A stretch of DNA of 64,000 nt, from positions 1,141,001 through 1,205,000 of the forward strand of contig NC_090120.1 of the NCBI RefSeq assembly GCF_023973825.1, given 5' to 3'. Positions 24,957 to 35,410 of the stretch are shown here, piece after piece; position 1 is the first letter of the stretch; every line of letters begins with the position of its first letter. This stretch comes from Plasmodium brasilianum (lineage: Eukaryota > Apicomplexa > Aconoidasida > Haemosporida > Plasmodiidae). The position numbers and the translations under genes are program-made. The notes beneath the pieces are model-generated. The model did not search any database and was not told the origin of the DNA. It saw only the letters and a list, made by a program, of their open reading frames with translations.

Positions 24957-24961
24957 AAACC

Positions 24962-26914
24962 ATGGGGGAAATAAACCTGATAAAAGAAGGCACATTTGAT
25001 AATAAGGAGGATGAGATGTCAAATAGGTTATTAAATGAGTACAAAAACAAATACGCTAATATAGACATCCTTAAAGCAACAACCATTTTGAAAGAATATT
25101 TCTCCTTTAATGAGTTTAAAACAAAACAAATAGAATGTTTAAATGCAATTAAGAATTTTGAGCATGTTTTAAATATAACACCTACAGGGGGAGGGAAATC
25201 ATTAATATATCAAGTTATTCCTTTACTTATTGGAGGTATCAGTATAGTGATTAGTCCATTAATTTCATTAATTCAAGATCAAATACTATCTTTAAAAAAA
25301 CGAAATATTATGGCTGAAACTATTAACAGTTCATTGAAAAAAAAAGAAAACGAAAATATATTAACTTTGTTAAAAAGTTATAATGATTGTAATATAAAAG
25401 TGTTATTCATTACCCCCGAAACAGCAACAAGTGAATATTTTATTATGTTAATACAAGAGCTTTATATGAATCAAAAAATTTCACTTATTTCAATAGATGA
25501 AGTTCATTGTATTAGTACATGGGGATGTGAGTTTAGAAAAAGCTATAGGAATTTAAACAGAGTTTTGAAAACTTGCCCTTTTGTTAGGATATATAGTTGT
25601 ACAGCTACGGCTACTAAGTCTGTTGAAAATGATATTATACTTAATTTAAATTTGAATCAAGATAAGAATAATAGTCTTCGAATTGTTAGAACCCCATTTA
25701 ATAGACCTAATTTAAAATACGTCATAGTATATAGTGATTTATTAAAAATAGAAAAAAAGAAAAGTGTGTTAGATATTATTAATGAAAAAAAAAATATGAA
25801 CAAAATTGGTATTGTATACTGTTTTAAAAGAAGTACATGTGATGAAATATCCAAATATTTAAGAGAAAAAGGTTTACAAGCTTTGAGTTACCATGCTGGA
25901 TTGACAAACAATGCTAGGAAAAGAATACAGGAAAAATGGGTTAAAGGTAATGCAAAAATTTTAGTTGCAACCATAGCATTTGGTATGGGTATAGATAGAA
26001 AAGATGTATCATATATTATACATTTTAACCTACCCAAGTCTATAGAAAATTATTACCAAGAGTCAGGTAGGTCAGGTAGAAATGGAAATATTTCTTTTTG
26101 TTATTTGTATTATTCCAAAGAAGATGTAGAGAAGTTATCATATATCATAAAATGTAGCTACGCCAATTTGGATATGCATGATATCGATGTAGAAAAAAAA
26201 TTCGAAAAAGAAATGTACAAATTGGAATGCGTTCATAATATGTGCATTAACGAAAAATGCATCAGGTCCCAAATTCTTAGCTACTTTGGGGAGACACGCC
26301 ATAAAAATAGCGACAGAAACGGGGGTGATGGCGGTGGTGGTAACGGCTATAGGATCAGCGGCAATGGTAGTGGAAATAACTTCAGTAATGATATAGCTCG
26401 CAACTATTTAGGGAACGCACACAACGAACTGGGAAATACGCAGAAGGATGAAACCTACTGCTGTTCATACTGCTTCGACATAAGAGGATCAAAAGACAAA
26501 ATTCAACAAGTGTTAAAGTTGTATGAGCGAAAAAATTTGAATGCGCAATTTGCACAGGAGGAGAAAAGTTATAATAGCAAAAAAATTAATCCAAATGTGA
26601 ACCCAAAGAAACATATACTAAGTGATGATTCATATTCAGACAAGGAACAGGAATTAAATGAATATAAATTAACCAACAAAAAAATTAAAGGTTTTGTTCC
26701 CTTTCAAAGTGCATCATCCATAATCTCGAAGGAAGTAAGAGATAAGGGAATTATTGAAGTAATGAAAGAACTGGAAAGAAGAGAGGAACTAATGGAAAAT
26801 AAACTTGAACAGGAATCAAAAGATAAAAGTAAAATGTATAACACACCGTTACATTGCGTTAATTTTAGAAGGAAGCCCACATTTTCATCTTTCAAAGTTC
26901 CCAGGAAAATATAA
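24962..26914 (+). CDS. RecQ-family ATP-dependent DNA helicase
   Basis: Single exon, 650 residues. Superfamily 2 motifs appear in order: Walker A TPTGGGKS (73-80), SPLISLIQDQ (98-107), Walker B IDEVHCISTWG (178-188) including the RecQ aromatic-rich loop, CTATAT, and then YHAGL, VATIAFGMGIDRKDV and YYQESGRSGRNG of the second RecA lobe. A zinc-binding domain follows (CVHNMC, CIRSQILSYFGE, CCSYC), interrupted by a Gly/Asn-rich insert. There is no clear winged-helix or HRDC domain, so this is the shorter of the two Plasmodium RecQ types (RecQ1/BLM-like). It unwinds recombination and replication intermediates in the nucleus. Motif II reads DEVH rather than the usual DEAH. Confidence 0.93.
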   Translation: MGEINLIKEGTFDNKEDEMSNRLLNEYKNKYANIDILKATTILKEYFSFNEFKTKQIECLNAIKNFEHVLNITPTGGGKSLIYQVIPLLIGGISIVISPLISLIQDQILSLKKRNIMAETINSSLKKKENENILTLLKSYNDCNIKVLFITPETATSEYFIMLIQELYMNQKISLISIDEVHCISTWGCEFRKSYRNLNRVLKTCPFVRIYSCTATATKSVENDIILNLNLNQDKNNSLRIVRTPFNRPNLKYVIVYSDLLKIEKKKSVLDIINEKKNMNKIGIVYCFKRSTCDEISKYLREKGLQALSYHAGLTNNARKRIQEKWVKGNAKILVATIAFGMGIDRKDVSYIIHFNLPKSIENYYQESGRSGRNGNISFCYLYYSKEDVEKLSYIIKCSYANLDMHDIDVEKKFEKEMYKLECVHNMCINEKCIRSQILSYFGETRHKNSDRNGGDGGGGNGYRISGNGSGNNFSNDIARNYLGNAHNELGNTQKDETYCCSYCFDIRGSKDKIQQVLKLYERKNLNAQFAQEEKSYNSKKINPNVNPKKHILSDDSYSDKEQELNEYKLTNKKIKGFVPFQSASSIISKEVRDKGIIEVMKELERREELMENKLEQESKDKSKMYNTPLHCVNFRRKPTFSSFKVPRKI

Positions 26915-27805
26915 TGTGGTCAGCAATTTTTTAAAAAAAAGAAAGAGAAAGAGAAAGAGCAAATGCAATTTTATGCTGATCGTTTACGCGCAATTTTTAT
27001 CTACGTGGTGGCTCTACATAAGAGTACCTTTTTTTTTGTAATTACAAATGTGTGCAGACAATTTCCCATGTTTCTATGTGTACATCCCCTTATATATTAC
27101 ACAAATATTACTGTTCCATTTGATCCCCGAATGCCACACTATTTTTATGGTATTAAAACCTTTTCACGTACTCTAAATATGCTAAACGGATGAACTACAA
27201 ATGCACAAAAATTTTTTCTAATTTTGTACATGAAAACGCACACCTTTTCAGCAATTTTTTAGTAAGTATAATTCACATTTCGCGTATATATGTACATATG
27301 TTCGCGGTTATACGTGACTAACGTTTACGTTTGTGCATTTCTGCTTTGTTTTTTTCCCCTTTTTGTCTAAATAGGAGTAAAACACTAAGTATACTATTAA
27401 TTCTGTGAGAATATGTATAGTTTAAAATTCATATTTTTTTTACTTCGCCTATCCGTGTGTAGCGTACAGTGTTGTAACGAAGTCAACAATCTTATTATTT
27501 TCAAAACGGAAGTGTACCAATTTAAGTGCAAAAAATGCGTTACATGTCTTTTAGAATATTTAACTTCGAAAAGAGTTCACATTAAATTTCCCCTATAATT
27601 ATAAAAAATGATGAAGCTATTTAGTAAGAAAGAAAAAATTATGAACGTATTTGTGTTTTTTTATTCTATTTTATTTTTTCATTTTTTTATTTTTCGTATA
27701 TGTACAGAAAAATGTACCACACTGTGCTACCCAGTAAATGCTTTTAAAAATGCTACTCAATTTATTGCCTTAATATTTTTAGTTGTTCAATTTGATTCTA
27801 TTTTG

Positions 27806-27879
<74 letters not shown>

Positions 27880-29024
27880 CTATAATGATTGATATTTCTG
27901 CAAGTTCTCATAATAACCGTTGAAAAATGCGTGAAAATTTTTCTATTTTTTAAGAATTCAAAAGAAATTGCTTGTTAGGTACATTTTTGCAAATGCAAAT
28001 AATGGACTATATTTTATATAGCTAAGCTGTTTGCAAACTTTTTGCGTATTTTTTTTTCTTTTTTTTTATTTATATAATTACATGTTTCAAAGCAAAATGA
28101 ATCGTATTTTTGTTAGAGGATTACTATTTGTTGAAGCTCCTCATTTTTTCATTTAACATGTTCTTCTTCAATCATTTAAAATGAGACACTTTGAACTTTT
28201 TTTTTCTCTTTTTGTGTAGTATAATTTAACAAGCCAAAAGAAAAAGAAAAAGAGAAAAAAAAAAAAAAAAACTGTTCATGAGAAAAATTAATGCAAAAAA
28301 AATGTGAAATCCATTACGCACACATACTCATAATATTTTAACAATGTCCAACATTGAAAAGTTCGAAGTTGAGGAAAAAATTTAATTGTTAACGCTTTAA
28401 CTGGAACACTGTAAAAGTGTCCTGCGCATTAAGTAATTCGTACGGTTTCATATGTTGTGCGGTGTGTGCCGTTCAAATAGGTGATGTGTGAACATACCGA
28501 CGGGTTTACTTGCTTCGAAATACATTTCGCATTTATTCTGACTTGTTCAGAATATTGAAATAAAAAAAGAAAAAAAAAAAATATTCCTGTTCATAATATT
28601 TAATTACATGCGCAAAATCTGATAGCGGTAACAAGTTTCAGCTGTTAAAAAAGAAAAAAAAAAAATTCCAATTTTTAAAATTCCCCGTCTCCCACACACC
28701 AGTAATTGAATTGGAAGAGATTAGAAAAATCTAGAAAAAGTCTGAAGAAAACTGAATTAAACTGAAAAAATCTCAAGAGATCTAAAAAAAATATGAAGTC
28801 TTTTCAGTTCCAATAAAGAATAGTCATTTCTTACGAATCACGTACAAATATAAATACAATAACTTTCAAAATGTACAAAAAAAAAAAAAAAAAAAAATTT
28901 AAGTGTCAAATTTGTCCATACTTCTCAAAATAGACTTTGCGTAAAAAGGAAAAAAAAATTTCATTTATAATGTGTTAATTTTGTGGTGCATGGATCAATT
29001 TATGCCTAATATGATATAAATGAT

Positions 29025-29265
29025 ATAACTGATATAAATGATATGAATAATATAAATCATATAAATCGTATGAATGATATGAATAATATAAATCATATAA
29101 ATCGTATGAATGATATGAATAATATAAATCATATAAATCATATAAATGATATGAATAATATAAATCATATGAATAATATAAATGATATGAATAATATAAA
29201 TCATATGAATAATATAAATCATATGAATAATATAAATCATATAAATCATATGAATGATATATATA
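29025..29265. repeat. Minisatellite of atataaatcatatgaat type
   Basis: Many copies of 9- and 15-base units (atgaatgat, aataatata, aatcatata) in mixed order. All are multiples of three, so frames encoding NNINHM and IYMIYI stay open on both strands without being genes. Confidence 0.9.
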
Positions 29266-29639
29266 ATAAAAAAAAAAAAAAAAGAAAGAAAAAGAACAAT
29301 AGGTGGGTACTTGAAACCAATCTCCTTAATTATCTTTATTTTTAATTATAAAAAAAAAAAAAAAAATGAACTAAAAAGAAATATCTAAATGATTTTTTAT
29401 GATATATTATAAATTAGTAGTTGTCAAAGTATGGTTGCATTATCATATTCACTATTGCTGCAATATTTTTTTTTTTTTTTAAATTTACATATATATGTGG
29501 AGCACTATTGGTGTTTCAAATGCTTTTTAATTATAGCTGTTACAAACAGATCTGATTCATAGAGAGGAATTATTCTATGGTTACCGTTGTTTTAACAGGT
29601 TTTTTATTTTTTAATAATTTTTGTTCGCCTTTTTAATCC

Positions 29640-29775
29640 TTTTGACGAACTTTCTACTCATTTTTTTCTCATTTTTTGTTCATTTTTTTATTCATTTTTT
29701 GCTCATTTTTTGTTCATTTTTTTATTCATTTTTTGTTCATTTTTTTATTCATTTTTTGGTTATTTTTTTACACAA
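29640..29775. repeat. T-rich ttcattttttgttcat repeat
   Basis: Imperfect tandem copies of a unit of about 13-14 bases (ttcattttttgct or ttcatttttttat). It is not coding. Confidence 0.8.
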
Positions 29776-30170
29776 TTTTTACACATTTTTAACTGTTTTT
29801 TTTTTTTTTTTTTTTTTTTCGTTCGTTCTGCTTTTTGAAATGCATATATAATCTGTTGTATAATTTTTTTTCGCAAACACTTGTCGTTTTATCATTTTAC
29901 ACCACACACGGAAAATTTTGAGTATTCATTAAAAGGTATGTTTTTACCGAATAGTAAAAGGGAATTTATTTCCTTAAAATGTGGTCAAACCGCTTTTAAA
30001 TTAAATGTAAAACAAAGAGAAATAAAGTAAAATTTAGCACAATATTGGATAATATAGCATAATTTGGCATAATTTAGCATAATATAGCATAATATAGCAT
30101 AATATAAAAATATAAAGCACACCTTAGCACATTTTAGCAAAATAAACATAATTAACATTTCCGCTCCAAT

Positions 30171-32230
30171 ATGAGCGACGAAAAGACGCCTGAAAGTACA
30201 AGGTTGCACGCTTTCAAGTTAGGTAATTTAAAAAAACAGGCGAAAGTAAAATGGGGTAAAAAAAAAAAGGATAATGAAAAAAAAAATTCAGCTACAAGTG
30301 ACAGTTCAAGTGATACAAATAATAAGAAGAGTACATCTTTTTTTAGTTTTAGAAAATTTAAGCTTTTCAGTAGATCCAAAAAGAAGAATTCTTCAAAAAT
30401 GGAAAGAAATAGTATAAAGGAAGAAGAAGAAGTTCTTGAAGAAGTTAAAGAAAAATTCAGATTTTTAAAAGGAAAGAAAAAAAACAATTTGGGTCTTTCT
30501 TTACCATCACATACATCTTCAAAAGAGGAAAATTTAACTTCAAAAAAGATACCAAACAATGATTTGAAGGAAAAGGGTCAATATGGGAAAATGGATACTA
30601 TACACAACGCTTCAAATGGTAAATTGGTGGATTCAAATGACAAAGCAGATGATTCGTATGGTAAATCAGTTGACTTAAAAAAAACAGAAGATGAAGGCGT
30701 GAGCAATCTTTACAAAAGTGGTACAAAATTAAAAAATGAAATTAATGATACGAATAATGACAATATGAATAATAACAATGTCCAGTTGCACAGTAAAAAT
30801 AGCATTACTTCGTTAAGTAAGATTACTGAAAAAGAAGAAAACAATAATACATATATTGAGTCTACAAAAGTAAAAAATTTAAATGAGAAAAAACAGTCAA
30901 AAGTAGAAAATATTGTAAAGGCACCCGTATCACACAAGTCCAGCAAACATATGAATGATATTATTTTAAATAACAAAGAAGGCCATAATAATGAATATAA
31001 AAAACAAAACTCAACTGAAACAAAAAAAGACGGTAATGAAAATGATGATAGTAGTATATTGGTTGCTTTTGATAATAATGGAAAAAGCAAATTTTCGAAA
31101 ATTTTTGAAAAATTTAATATGTTAAGTAAATTAAGTACAGCTATAAAACCTGAGAAAAAAAATGAAAAAACAAGTGAGCAAATGAAATCAATTAACTCGA
31201 TTAAGAGTAATATCAAAATGAGTAGAAAAAATAGTAATTCCGATGTAGAGCATAATTCAAGTAGCCCAAGTGATAAATATAGGGAATGCAATTCAAATAT
31301 GGTAATTGTCACAAGTGATGATATAAAAATGAGGAAAAACAATCTTATTGAAAGGGCAAATTTAATTGCAAAAAGACAAAAAGGTACACCAAATGAGTTG
31401 GTAAATTTATATAATAACTCAGAAAATATACACCGTCAGGATACCAAAGAAACTATGGATGCGCAAGTAACATTCAATGTTGACCCCCCTCTGCTGTTCT
31501 GTGAAAATGCCTTCGCCATATGGTATATATCTACACTTTTGTAAATGATTAATTCATATATATAAAAGAAAAGAAAAGGGAAGAAGTGAGAAGAAAAAAA
31601 AGAAAAAAAAAAAAAAAAAAAAAAAAGAAAAAAAAAAGAAAAACTTTTTCCGTTGTTGCATTTCTCGTTTCCAAGTATTCCAATTTAATGTTAAGAGGTG
31701 TGCAATGTGAGTGTTGTACGTTTTTGTCATAATTTGGTGAACGCTGAACATATTAAGGATTAAACATCTCATCATCTCTCCTGATTTGTTATTTAACAGT
31801 TTCGTTTATATGAAGTTTCTTGTGTTTCATTATTTTTACAAACACTGTGTAGATGTTTTTTTCATGTATCTTACAGTGACACATATGAACTGTATGATAT
31901 GCACGATTTGCATATTTTTTTTTAAAGTATATCGTTTTTAACAATACTTACTATTTATCAATTTTCATACTTTCATTGTTCATACCATTTCATACACAGC
32001 ACTACAATAATGGCTATGTATTAAATGTTTTCTATTCTTTTTAAAATGCAGTCTCCTTTCAAATATTGAAGATTTAATCGATATGATTCATTCCGTATGT
32101 AAAAATAGCAAGGAAGAAACAATTGCCAAACTAAAATTGTGCAAAGAGAATAGTCAGAAGGTATCAGCCTCTTAAAAATATGGGGAAATTAAGAAAAATA
32201 TTTCTTTTCGTGCGTATTGAGCTATAAACA

Positions 32231-32275
<45 letters not shown>

Positions 32276-32817
32276 TCACACACACATAGGCACATGTGAA
32301 TGCATTTACGCATGGAAATTCCATTGAATCAATTTTGTTATGTTTTGTTTTATTTTGTTATGTTTTGTTTTATTTTGTTATGTTTTGTTTTATTTTGTTC
32401 TGTTATGTTTTTGAAACTTCACAGAGCTCCAATGTGCTACGATTAACCCTGGACGCTTTAAATGGAAATGAGGATTCCGTTGTTTCCAGATTAAATAAAA
32501 ATACGTAAGAATAAAGCCATTATTTTTTTCCTGTTAATAAATTTATTAAAATATACATGCAGGAGAAATAATTTTAAATAAAGTTCTTCTTTTATGAACT
32601 ATATGGACAGTTGAACATACATATTTATTATTGTGTGTTACGAGCAAAATTTTATAAATTATTGGCTTACGGCTCCATTGTTTCGTTGCTTTACTGCCCT
32701 ACAGATTTATTTGTTTATTTATTATTATTATTTTTTTTTTTTTGTAGGTCATTACAAAAAGAATACTTAATGGAAGCGAACGAAATTGTAAAGGCAGTCA
32801 ACGAAAATGTACAGTAA
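30171..32817 (+). CDS. Lys/Ser-rich protein, conserved-looking helical C-terminus, function unknown
   Basis: Four exons: 30171-31522, 32052-32160, 32425-32504 and 32748-32817. GT..AG ends and phases agree, and the product is 536 residues. Exon 1 is low complexity, rich in Lys, Asn, Ser and Glu, with basic clusters (KWGKKKKDNEKKN, FSRSKKKNSSK) and FSFRKFKLF. The C-terminal 105 residues are different: DPPLLFCENAFAICLLSNIEDLIDMIHSVC, then CKENSQKSSNVLRLTLDALNG and LMEANEIVKAVNENVQ. These look like regular amphipathic helices and probably form the conserved domain. There is no signal peptide or membrane segment. I do not recognise the family. The basic N-terminus could mediate membrane or nucleic-acid contact, but that is speculation. 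Confidence 0.8.
32320..32405. repeat. ttttgttatgttttgttttat repeat in an intron
   Basis: Three to four tandem copies of an approximately 25-base T-rich unit just before the acceptor of exon 3 of the Lys-rich gene. It forms an extended pyrimidine-rich tract. Confidence 0.75.
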
Positions 32818-33703
32818 TCAAAAATGTGCAGTAATCAAAAATTAGAAGTTAAAAATTAGCAGTTAAAAATTAGCAGTTAAAAATTAACGACCGTTAAAAA
32901 TCAATAACACATAAAATTTAACAATCTCATGATAATTACGTTGTCAAAAACGAAGGAGAATACAACACAAATTATGATATAGTGAAGTATATAGTAAAAT
33001 ATTTGAAAAGAATGGGAATTAAACCGAAAAAACAAAATCGAACAGAGTAAGATATAGCAGAACGACGAAAATAAATCTGTTGTGATACTCGTGATATTTC
33101 ACTTATTTTTAAAGCACATAGTAACTTAAAAAATAAAATAATAAACTAATAAAATAAAAATAACATACAAAATAATAAAATAAAAATAAAATACAAAATA
33201 CAAAATAGTAAAATGAAATAAAAATAACATACAAAATAATAAAATAAAATGCAAAATAACAAAATAAAGTAAAATAAGAAAGAATAAAATAAAACTAAAT
33301 GACAATTCAAATTTACTAGCAACAAATTAACAACAACGAATGAGGCCGCATAAAACGTAGCTCAAGTAAAATACATATGGTACTCAATACATACATACAT
33401 ACATACATACTTACGTGTTAATCCCGAATTATAAACAAAGACTTTTTTTATCGTAAAACTTTAATTAATAACATAAAAACGTTTAAAAAACAAATCATTA
33501 TTTCGCAAGGGGTTTATCCATGAGCGATAAGAAAAAAGGAAAAACTATACCATATAATACAAACACATAAGGAGAGAGGCTATTTTTTTTTTTTTTTACC
33601 TTATTTTATTATTTTATGATTTATTTATTTTTATTTATTTGTTTTTATTTATTTAATTTTTTTATTTTATTTTTGTTTTTTCTAGTTGCATATTTGTAAA
33701 TAG
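32818..33703. other. Convergent intergenic region
   Basis: This is shared 3' flank of the Lys-rich gene (+) and the Dus gene (-). It contains aaaaattagcagtt repeats right after the stop codon (32838-32895) and an aaaataaaataca-type simple repeat (about 33125-33300). No gene is seen. Confidence 0.6.
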
Positions 33704-35410
33704 TTAAAAATTTTTTACGTATTCCCGCTGCATTTTATAATCATTCAAGGGTAAGTCTAAACAACCAGGAGCAACACTATCAACATCTATGATAGCTTTT
33801 TCTAAAATTTCAGAACACTGCATAGTTGATGCGTAATTTCTAATATATACATCTAATTTGTTTCTAAATATTCTATGACCTGGCATCCCTTTAAGTATTC
33901 CTAAAATAGGTTTCAATAATTCAAACGCACTTGGTAAATTATAAAAAATGGAATTCTGTTCTAAATACACTTTATATGCTTCTAATACTGATCTCCTACT
34001 ATATGCACTACTTGGAGCCTTTTCATTATAAACCAACGTATCTGCTTGTGATAGAATAGTGATGTTTTCCATACATGCTCTACCTATCATAACGCCATAT
34101 AACGGATTTATATGATAATTTTCAACTAACTCGTAATTATCATTATTATTATCATAACAATTATTATTATTAGTAGAAGTAGTACTATCAGTAGTAGTGG
34201 TAGTGGTCGTGGTAGTGGGCGTGGTAGTTGTTGTGGAAAATGTACTTGTAGTAGTATCATTATTATTATTTTTATTGTTACCATTATTAGCACCATTTAA
34301 TTTGTTACTCTGTGGGATGTAGCCATTTAATAAAGCTACTGCTTCTTGTATAGACTTTACACCTCCATTTAATGTAAATTTTATATTAGGATAAAATTTA
34401 CACAAATCATATACTTTCTTATATTCTAATGGGGGTACACTTCTATTTTGTTTTGGGTCTAAACCTTTTAACCATGCTTTTCTTGCATGGACAATAAAAT
34501 GATTGCATCCTGCTGATGATACGGTTTCAATAAATGATTTTAAAAAAGAAAAAGAATCATATTCATCAACACCTGTTCTTATTTTAACTGATACAGGAAT
34601 TTGTACTTTTTTTTTTATTTCATATACAATATTTCTAACATGTTCAGGTTTTTTCATTAAATATGCACCAAAAGCTCCTCTATTAGCTACTTTTGTACTT
34701 GGACATCCAACATTTAAATTTATTTCATCATATCCTGCTTGTTCTACTAAAATAGCTGCTTCAGATAACGATATTGCATCACATCCTCCTAATTGACAAA
34801 CTATTGGATGCTCATTTTTGTTAAAACCTAAATATTCGTCTAATTTATTTAAGTTATACAATAACGTATTGTCAACTATCATTTCTGTCCATAGTTGTGC
34901 TTTTTTCGTTATAATTCTTACCAATGCTCGAAAATGTCTATTCGTTACATTAATCATAGGAGCTACTTGTATAAAAGGTATTGCCTCACTTCTACCTTTT
35001 CGATAGGCATCATTTAAACATGTACTTATGTTTTCAAATTTAAATACATTCTCACATGGGCGTAACACTTCATCGACATTATTTTCTATTAACATGGTCA
35101 TATTGCTTTCTTTGCTTTCTCTCCTTTCTTTGTTTCCTCTTTTTTCTTTTTTTCTTTTTTTCCCATTTATTCTTATTGTATTCTTGTAATTCACACTATT
35201 GTTATTAAAACCATATAATAAATCCCTTTTACCCTTTGTATAAAACCATAATTTTTTTTTTTTGTTTTTATGAAATTTTTCTTTATCTATGAAAAAATAA
35301 TATACTCTTACGAGAGTATATCTTCTTTCGTTCAATTTTGTTTTACCATGATTTTTGAAATAGATAAAGTATATGCTTATGATCAAACTTCTTAGAAGTT
35401 TTATTTGCAT
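33704..35410 (-). CDS. tRNA-dihydrouridine synthase, DusA type
   Basis: Single exon, 568 residues. From residue about 145 it is a flavin TIM-barrel Dus: FIQVAPMINVTNRHFRALVR, QLGGCDAISLSEAA, and INLNVGCPSTKV with catalytic Cys236, then VSVKIRTGVDE, HARKAWLKGLDPKQNRSVPPL (a DusA hallmark), FTLNGGV and GVMIGRACMEN. It reduces uridine to dihydrouridine in the tRNA D-loop using FMN and NAD(P)H. The first 100 residues are an extra hydrophobic then very basic region (LLRSLIISIYFIYF, KKRKKEKRGNKERRESK), which may be an organelle-targeting leader. A Thr/Asn-rich insert of about 70 residues, including a run of Thr, interrupts the barrel between GGVKSIQEAVALL and GVMIGRAC. Confidence 0.92.
   Translation of the reverse strand: MQIKLLRSLIISIYFIYFKNHGKTKLNERRYTLVRVYYFFIDKEKFHKNKKKKLWFYTKGKRDLLYGFNNNSVNYKNTIRINGKKRKKEKRGNKERRESKESNMTMLIENNVDEVLRPCENVFKFENISTCLNDAYRKGRSEAIPFIQVAPMINVTNRHFRALVRIITKKAQLWTEMIVDNTLLYNLNKLDEYLGFNKNEHPIVCQLGGCDAISLSEAAILVEQAGYDEINLNVGCPSTKVANRGAFGAYLMKKPEHVRNIVYEIKKKVQIPVSVKIRTGVDEYDSFSFLKSFIETVSSAGCNHFIVHARKAWLKGLDPKQNRSVPPLEYKKVYDLCKFYPNIKFTLNGGVKSIQEAVALLNGYIPQSNKLNGANNGNNKNNNNDTTTSTFSTTTTTPTTTTTTTTTDSTTSTNNNNCYDNNNDNYELVENYHINPLYGVMIGRACMENITILSQADTLVYNEKAPSSAYSRRSVLEAYKVYLEQNSIFYNLPSAFELLKPILGILKGMPGHRIFRNKLDVYIRNYASTMQCSEILEKAIIDVDSVAPGCLDLPLNDYKMQREYVKNF

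Larger units (their letters stand above)
23981..24961. other. 5' flank of the RecQ gene
   Basis: AT-rich sequence with a TA microsatellite (24581-24602), an 11-base-type repeat (24655-24805) and a short upstream ORF (24930-24956). I see no coding exon. Confidence 0.6.
26915..30170. other. Long AT-rich intergenic region
   Basis: It lies between two + strand genes. Contents are homopolymer runs, a (TTA)n plus poly-T tract (27809-27879), a minisatellite (29025-29265), a T-rich repeat (29640-29775) and an aatatagcata repeat (30040-30105). A patch at about 28360-28560 is more complex and includes a small hairpin (ggaacact/aagtgtcc near 28402). I cannot assign it. Confidence 0.5.

Noticed and set aside
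27413..27598. + strand ORF with a hydrophobic start and several Cys (27413-27598)
   Set aside because: Only 61 residues, no conserved spacing of Cys that I recognise, and no flanking exon. It is probably the 3' region of RecQ.
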